Under the pieces are notes generated by a model. That model saw nothing but the letters and a program-made list of their open reading frames with translations. It made no database searches and was not told the DNA's origin. A stretch of DNA of 15,725 nt from assembly GCA_021159125.1 (NCBI GenBank), contig JAGGSL010000007.1:1-15725 (forward strand), written 5' to 3'. Made by a program: the position numbers and the translations under genes. Position 1 is the first letter of the stretch. Each line of letters begins with the position of its first letter. This DNA comes from Thermoplasmata archaeon. Its GTDB lineage: Archaea; Thermoplasmatota; E2; UBA202; DSCA01. Shown piece by piece: positions 13,506 to 15,725 of this stretch.

Positions 13506-13683
13506 GCCGATTGACAAAAAAGTCAGTGAAATTAAAAAATCTCTTGACGTTACTATATTGGGAACAGAGCATACGAGTATATCATATCCATCCCATGGTT
13601 TTGATTTTATGCTCTGTTCCCGCCTCTCCATTCCATATCACGATAAAATCCCTAATTTTCTTGCAAATATGCCGTTCAGATAA
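13447..13683 (+). pseudogene. start-less open frame, possible continuation of the AbrB gene
   Basis: This frame is open for 78 codons without an ATG until codon 55 or so, and reads like protein (NYILTFQIQLNAKPIDKKVS, then EIKKSLDVTILGTEHTS). The phase is +1 relative to the AbrB domain, so one indel between about 13414 and 13502 would join the two into one protein of about 140 residues. The KKVSEIKKSLDVTIL segment loosely recalls TrkA-C/RCK_C-type domains; that resemblance is weak. It could be noncoding, since it contains a 14-bp inverted repeat. Confidence 0.3.
13560..13621. repeat. 14-bp perfect inverted repeat
   Basis: GGGAACAGAGCATA at 13560-13573 and its exact reverse complement at 13608-13621 enclose 34 bases, which hold a smaller CCAT/ATGG repeat (13588-13598). 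As RNA this would be a stable stem-loop. There is no T run after it and no transposase or target duplication around it. It lies about 120 bases upstream of the hydro-lyase large subunit gene but ahead of that gene's TATA box. Confidence 0.6.
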
Positions 13684-13711
13684 TAAATCATGAATTAACT
13701 GCCGCTCCAAT

Positions 13712-13724
13712 AATATTTAATATT
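13712..13724 (+). promoter_or_regulatory. promoter of the hydro-lyase genes
   Basis: AATATT-T-AATATT at 13712-13724 is a strong TATA-type element and a symmetric repeat. Its centre is 25 bases ahead of the ATG at 13743, implying a leaderless two-gene mRNA. Confidence 0.6.
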
Positions 13725-13742
13725 TTCAGCCATTACACAAGC

Positions 13743-15005
13743 ATGGGCAAAACCGTTATTGAGAAAATATTTCAGAGTCATTCTGGCGATGAAATAAAGG
13801 CAGGCAGTGTCGCATGGATTGATTTGGATGTTCGGACAGCACGTGACTTTGGAGGGCCTAATGTTGTAAAACATCTCAGGGAAAATTATGACGGAAACTA
13901 CCTTGAAGACCCTGAAAAGACATATTTCACCTTCGATTTGAGCGTCCCCGCAAAGACGATAAAATATGCGATAAACCAGCAGATATGCAGGAAATTTGCA
14001 AAGGAAACTTCCATGAACATTTTCGATGTTGATGAAGGAATAGGAACTCATGTATTGATAGAAAAAGGCATTGTCACTCCCGGTTCGACAGCAGTCGGAA
14101 CAGACAGCCATTACAACATCCTGGGGGCGGTCGGCGCCTTCGGGCAGGGGATGGGCGACACAGACATTGCATTTGCATTCAAAACGGGCAGGACATGGTT
14201 TGAAGTGCCCGAAACAATGAAAATTAATGTGGAAGGAACTTATGATTGGCCCTCCACCCCCCGGGATCTGACGTTTGCTGTGATGAAAGAACTAGGCTCG
14301 TCTGGCATGCTCGGGATGGCTGCCGAATATTACGGCGATGAGATAGAAAAGCTGAGTCTTGACGGGCGCATAACCCTTGCATCCCAAACAACGGAGATGG
14401 GGGGGATAATTGCATTCATACCGCCAGATGATAATGTCATAGAATTCATGAGCAGAAGGGCCGGGAGGTATGTGAAGGGCGTATATGCAGATAAGGATGC
14501 AAATTATGTGAAGGAAGTGCATGTAGACGTGGACAAACTGGAGCCGATGGTTGCGTCTCCGCCAAAGCCAACGAACATAAGCCCTGTTTCAGAGATGGAG
14601 GGCATTGAAATAGATTCTGTTTTCATAGGCTCATGCACTAACGGGAGATACGAGGACATGCTTGCCGCAGCAAAAATATTGAAGGGAAGGAAAGTCAAAA
14701 AAGGAGTGAATCTTCGAATAACCCCGTCAACAAAAGAGGTGTGGGCAAAAGCGATAAAAGACGGGCTTGTCGACATATTCATAAATGCAGGGGCAGTTGT
14801 TTTCACGAATCCGGGATGCGGGGGGTGCGCGGAGGGGATGCCCGGGCTTGTCGGTGAGGATGAGGTAGAGCTCTCAACAACAAACAGGAATTATAAAGGC
14901 AAGCAGGGGCCAGGGAAAATTTATCTGGTGAGCCCCGCAACAGCTGCTGCAAGTGCTGTAAAAGGATATTTGGCATCACCTGATTCAACGGGGGTGAAAG
15001 ATTGA
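13743..15005 (+). CDS. aconitase-family hydro-lyase, large subunit (3-isopropylmalate dehydratase/homoaconitase type)
   Basis: This 420-residue subunit binds the [4Fe-4S] cluster for a dehydration/rehydration step in leucine, lysine or related 2-oxoacid chain-elongation pathways. The cluster ligands are C298 (GSCTNGRYED) and C359 and C362 (NPGCGGCAEG). The D-S-H motif is at 121-123 (VGTDSHYNILGAVGAFGQG). Length matches archaeal-type LeuC/HacA, which lack the extra domain of aconitase. Two positions are atypical: SHYNI replaces the common SHTCT, and FDLSVPA (64-70) has Leu where most relatives have the Asp-His pair. These point to a less-studied subfamily, so I do not assign leuC, hacA or dmdA. 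The small subunit overlaps its stop. Confidence 0.85.
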   Translation: MGKTVIEKIFQSHSGDEIKAGSVAWIDLDVRTARDFGGPNVVKHLRENYDGNYLEDPEKTYFTFDLSVPAKTIKYAINQQICRKFAKETSMNIFDVDEGIGTHVLIEKGIVTPGSTAVGTDSHYNILGAVGAFGQGMGDTDIAFAFKTGRTWFEVPETMKINVEGTYDWPSTPRDLTFAVMKELGSSGMLGMAAEYYGDEIEKLSLDGRITLASQTTEMGGIIAFIPPDDNVIEFMSRRAGRYVKGVYADKDANYVKEVHVDVDKLEPMVASPPKPTNISPVSEMEGIEIDSVFIGSCTNGRYEDMLAAAKILKGRKVKKGVNLRITPSTKEVWAKAIKDGLVDIFINAGAVVFTNPGCGGCAEGMPGLVGEDEVELSTTNRNYKGKQGPGKIYLVSPATAAASAVKGYLASPDSTGVKD

Positions 15006-15538
15006 GAGAAAAAATAATAGAAGGCAGAATATGGGTTCTCACTGGCAGCGATGGCAGAATAATAGACGACATAGATACAGACATGATTTTCCATAACAAA
15101 CATCTGCACATAACCGACATATCTGAAATGGGAAAGCATGCGCTTGGCAACCTGGAGGGCTGGGAAGATTTTCCGGAGAAGGCTGAAAAAGGGGATATAA
15201 TCATAGCAGGCAAAAACTTCGGTGCAGGCTCCTCCCGCCAGCAGGCGGTCGACTGCTTCATATCCCTCGGCATAAGGGCGATAATTGCCGAATCATTCGG
15301 GGCAATCTACAAAAGAAATGCGATAAATTCGGGCCTTGCAATACTGGAGTGCCCGGGCATATCCGGAGTGGGACTGAATAATGGGGACATTATCTCTATA
15401 AATCTTGAAACAGGAAGCATAAAGAAAGACGGAGAGGAAATAATAAAAGCCAGACCGATGTCGTCTGTCCAGATGGACATATATCAAGCTGGCAATCTGT
15501 TCGAATATGGAAAATCAATGGGACAGCAGCAGGACTAG
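15002..15538 (+). CDS. aconitase-family hydro-lyase, small subunit
   Basis: This 178-residue swivelling domain completes the enzyme above. Visible motifs are DDIDTDMIF (22-30), the substrate-loop region NKHLHITD (32-39), KNFGAGSSRQQA (71-82, with the conserved GSSR substrate-binding residues), and ESFGAIYKRNAINSG (97-111). The specificity loop, usually Y-L-x-x-T in LeuD/HacB, is H-L-H-I-T here, so the substrate cannot be read off by rule. The start is TTG at 15002, overlapping the large subunit TGA (TTGA); a GGGGGTG stretch about 8 bases upstream is the ribosome binding site, and no ATG is available before the conserved core. Stop overlap and pairing make the two subunits one transcription unit. 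Confidence 0.85.
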   Translation: MREKIIEGRIWVLTGSDGRIIDDIDTDMIFHNKHLHITDISEMGKHALGNLEGWEDFPEKAEKGDIIIAGKNFGAGSSRQQAVDCFISLGIRAIIAESFGAIYKRNAINSGLAILECPGISGVGLNNGDIISINLETGSIKKDGEEIIKARPMSSVQMDIYQAGNLFEYGKSMGQQQD

Positions 15539-15571
15539 GCACAGGGTATCTGGCCATTTATGGATCCCGGT

Positions 15572-15688
15572 CTAATCAAAGGGCCCCTTGACACTCTCTT
15601 TGCATTCTCTGCAAATTTTTATTTCTACCCTGAGAAAATTTCTTATTCTTTCGGACATTTCATCTAGCTCTGCTTCGTCCCATCCCAT
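15572..15688 (-). CDS. 38-residue CxxC microprotein
   Basis: An ATG at 15688 opens a 38-residue frame ending at TAG (15572-15574). The protein begins MGWDEAELDEMSERIRNFLR, an acidic/amphipathic helix, and contains CREC (C26, C29) near its end, which could be half of a metal site completed by a dimer. The main support is the promoter: a very strong TATA at about 15704-15720 places the start site at or next to the ATG, exactly as at other leaderless genes here. The gene is convergent with the hydro-lyase pair and ends 33 bases from it. No family is recognised. It could instead be the start of a longer gene broken by the TAG. Confidence 0.5.
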   Translation of the reverse strand: MGWDEAELDEMSERIRNFLRVEIKICRECKESVKGPFD

Positions 15689-15703
15689 CAGATTCGTAAT
15701 TGC

Positions 15704-15720
15704 TTATATATATAATATAT
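15704..15720 (-). promoter_or_regulatory. TATA box for the CxxC microprotein
   Basis: An alternating AT stretch (minus strand ATATATTATATATATAA) is centred about 25 bases ahead of the ATG at 15688. This is the AT-richest promoter-like stretch of the window. Confidence 0.5.
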
Positions 15721-15725
15721 TTTCT

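Noticed and set aside
13560..13621. Terminal inverted repeats of an insertion sequence
   Set aside because: Only 34 bases lie between the arms, there is no transposase, and no direct target duplication flanks them. A tiny non-autonomous element remains possible and is listed as a finding.
13454..13693. 79-residue frame starting MAMRGIISS
   Set aside because: It has an ATG but reads less like protein than the overlapping +1-phase frame, and its ATG has no promoter or ribosome binding site.
1..15725. CRISPR array, prophage or integrative element
   Set aside because: No regularly spaced repeats, Cas, integrase or capsid-like genes are visible; the tRNA-Thr 3' end has no duplicated copy that I could see in the window.

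Overview
The window looks like a piece of a euryarchaeal chromosome. The evidence is an intron-bearing tRNA-Thr with archaeal bulge-helix-bulge geometry, TATA-type promoters placed about 25 bases ahead of start codons (mostly leaderless transcripts), VapBC and RelBE toxin-antitoxin loci of archaeal type, a stand-alone Lrp/AsnC effector domain, and an archaeal GlmU-like fusion enzyme. A Thermoplasmatota-like lineage is my guess, from the gingipain-like secreted protease and gene style; sequence alone does not fix it. No known virus, insertion sequence or CRISPR array is visible.

Layout. Bases 1-240: end of a possible incoming gene, then three stacked hairpins. Bases 213-2031: a toxin-antitoxin cluster, with an intact vapBC pair (+), a decayed relBE pair (-) and a second vapBC pair (+). 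Bases 2138-9212 (-): a glycan block, read right to left as nucleotidylyltransferase paralogue B, glmS, glmM, bifunctional nucleotidylyltransferase/acetyltransferase A (tightly overlapping, one operon), then a separately promoted lipid-linked glycan flippase. Bases 9326-10726 (+): a secreted C25 (gingipain-type) cysteine protease, divergent from the operon. Bases 10882-12365 (-): an aromatic-amino-acid-type permease and a stand-alone RAM domain protein. Bases 12541-13170 (+): a small lipoprotein whose stop codon touches the 5' base of an intron-containing tRNA-Thr(CGU). Bases 13263-13683 (+): an AbrB-type DNA-binding protein and an out-of-phase, start-less reading frame carrying a 14-bp inverted repeat. 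Bases 13743-15538 (+): large and small subunits of an aconitase-family hydro-lyase (isopropylmalate/homoaconitate type). Bases 15572-15688 (-): a 38-residue CxxC microprotein.

How it works together. GlmS makes glucosamine-6-phosphate from fructose-6-phosphate and glutamine, GlmM converts it to glucosamine-1-phosphate, and enzyme A can acetylate this and couple it to UTP, giving UDP-GlcNAc. Paralogue B keeps the nucleotidyltransferase half but lacks the acetyltransferase residues seen in A, so it probably supplies sugar nucleotide only. The neighbouring flippase suggests that the sugar enters a surface glycan or N-glycan. The permease and RAM protein form a plausible amino-acid uptake/sensing pair. 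The hydro-lyase pair belongs to leucine, lysine or another 2-oxoacid elongation pathway; its active-site loops are atypical, so the substrate is open.

I see no clearly new multi-gene system. The best leads are the split of function between the two GlmU-like enzymes, the atypical hydro-lyase, the broken relBE between two intact vapBC loci, and the AbrB/inverted-repeat region.
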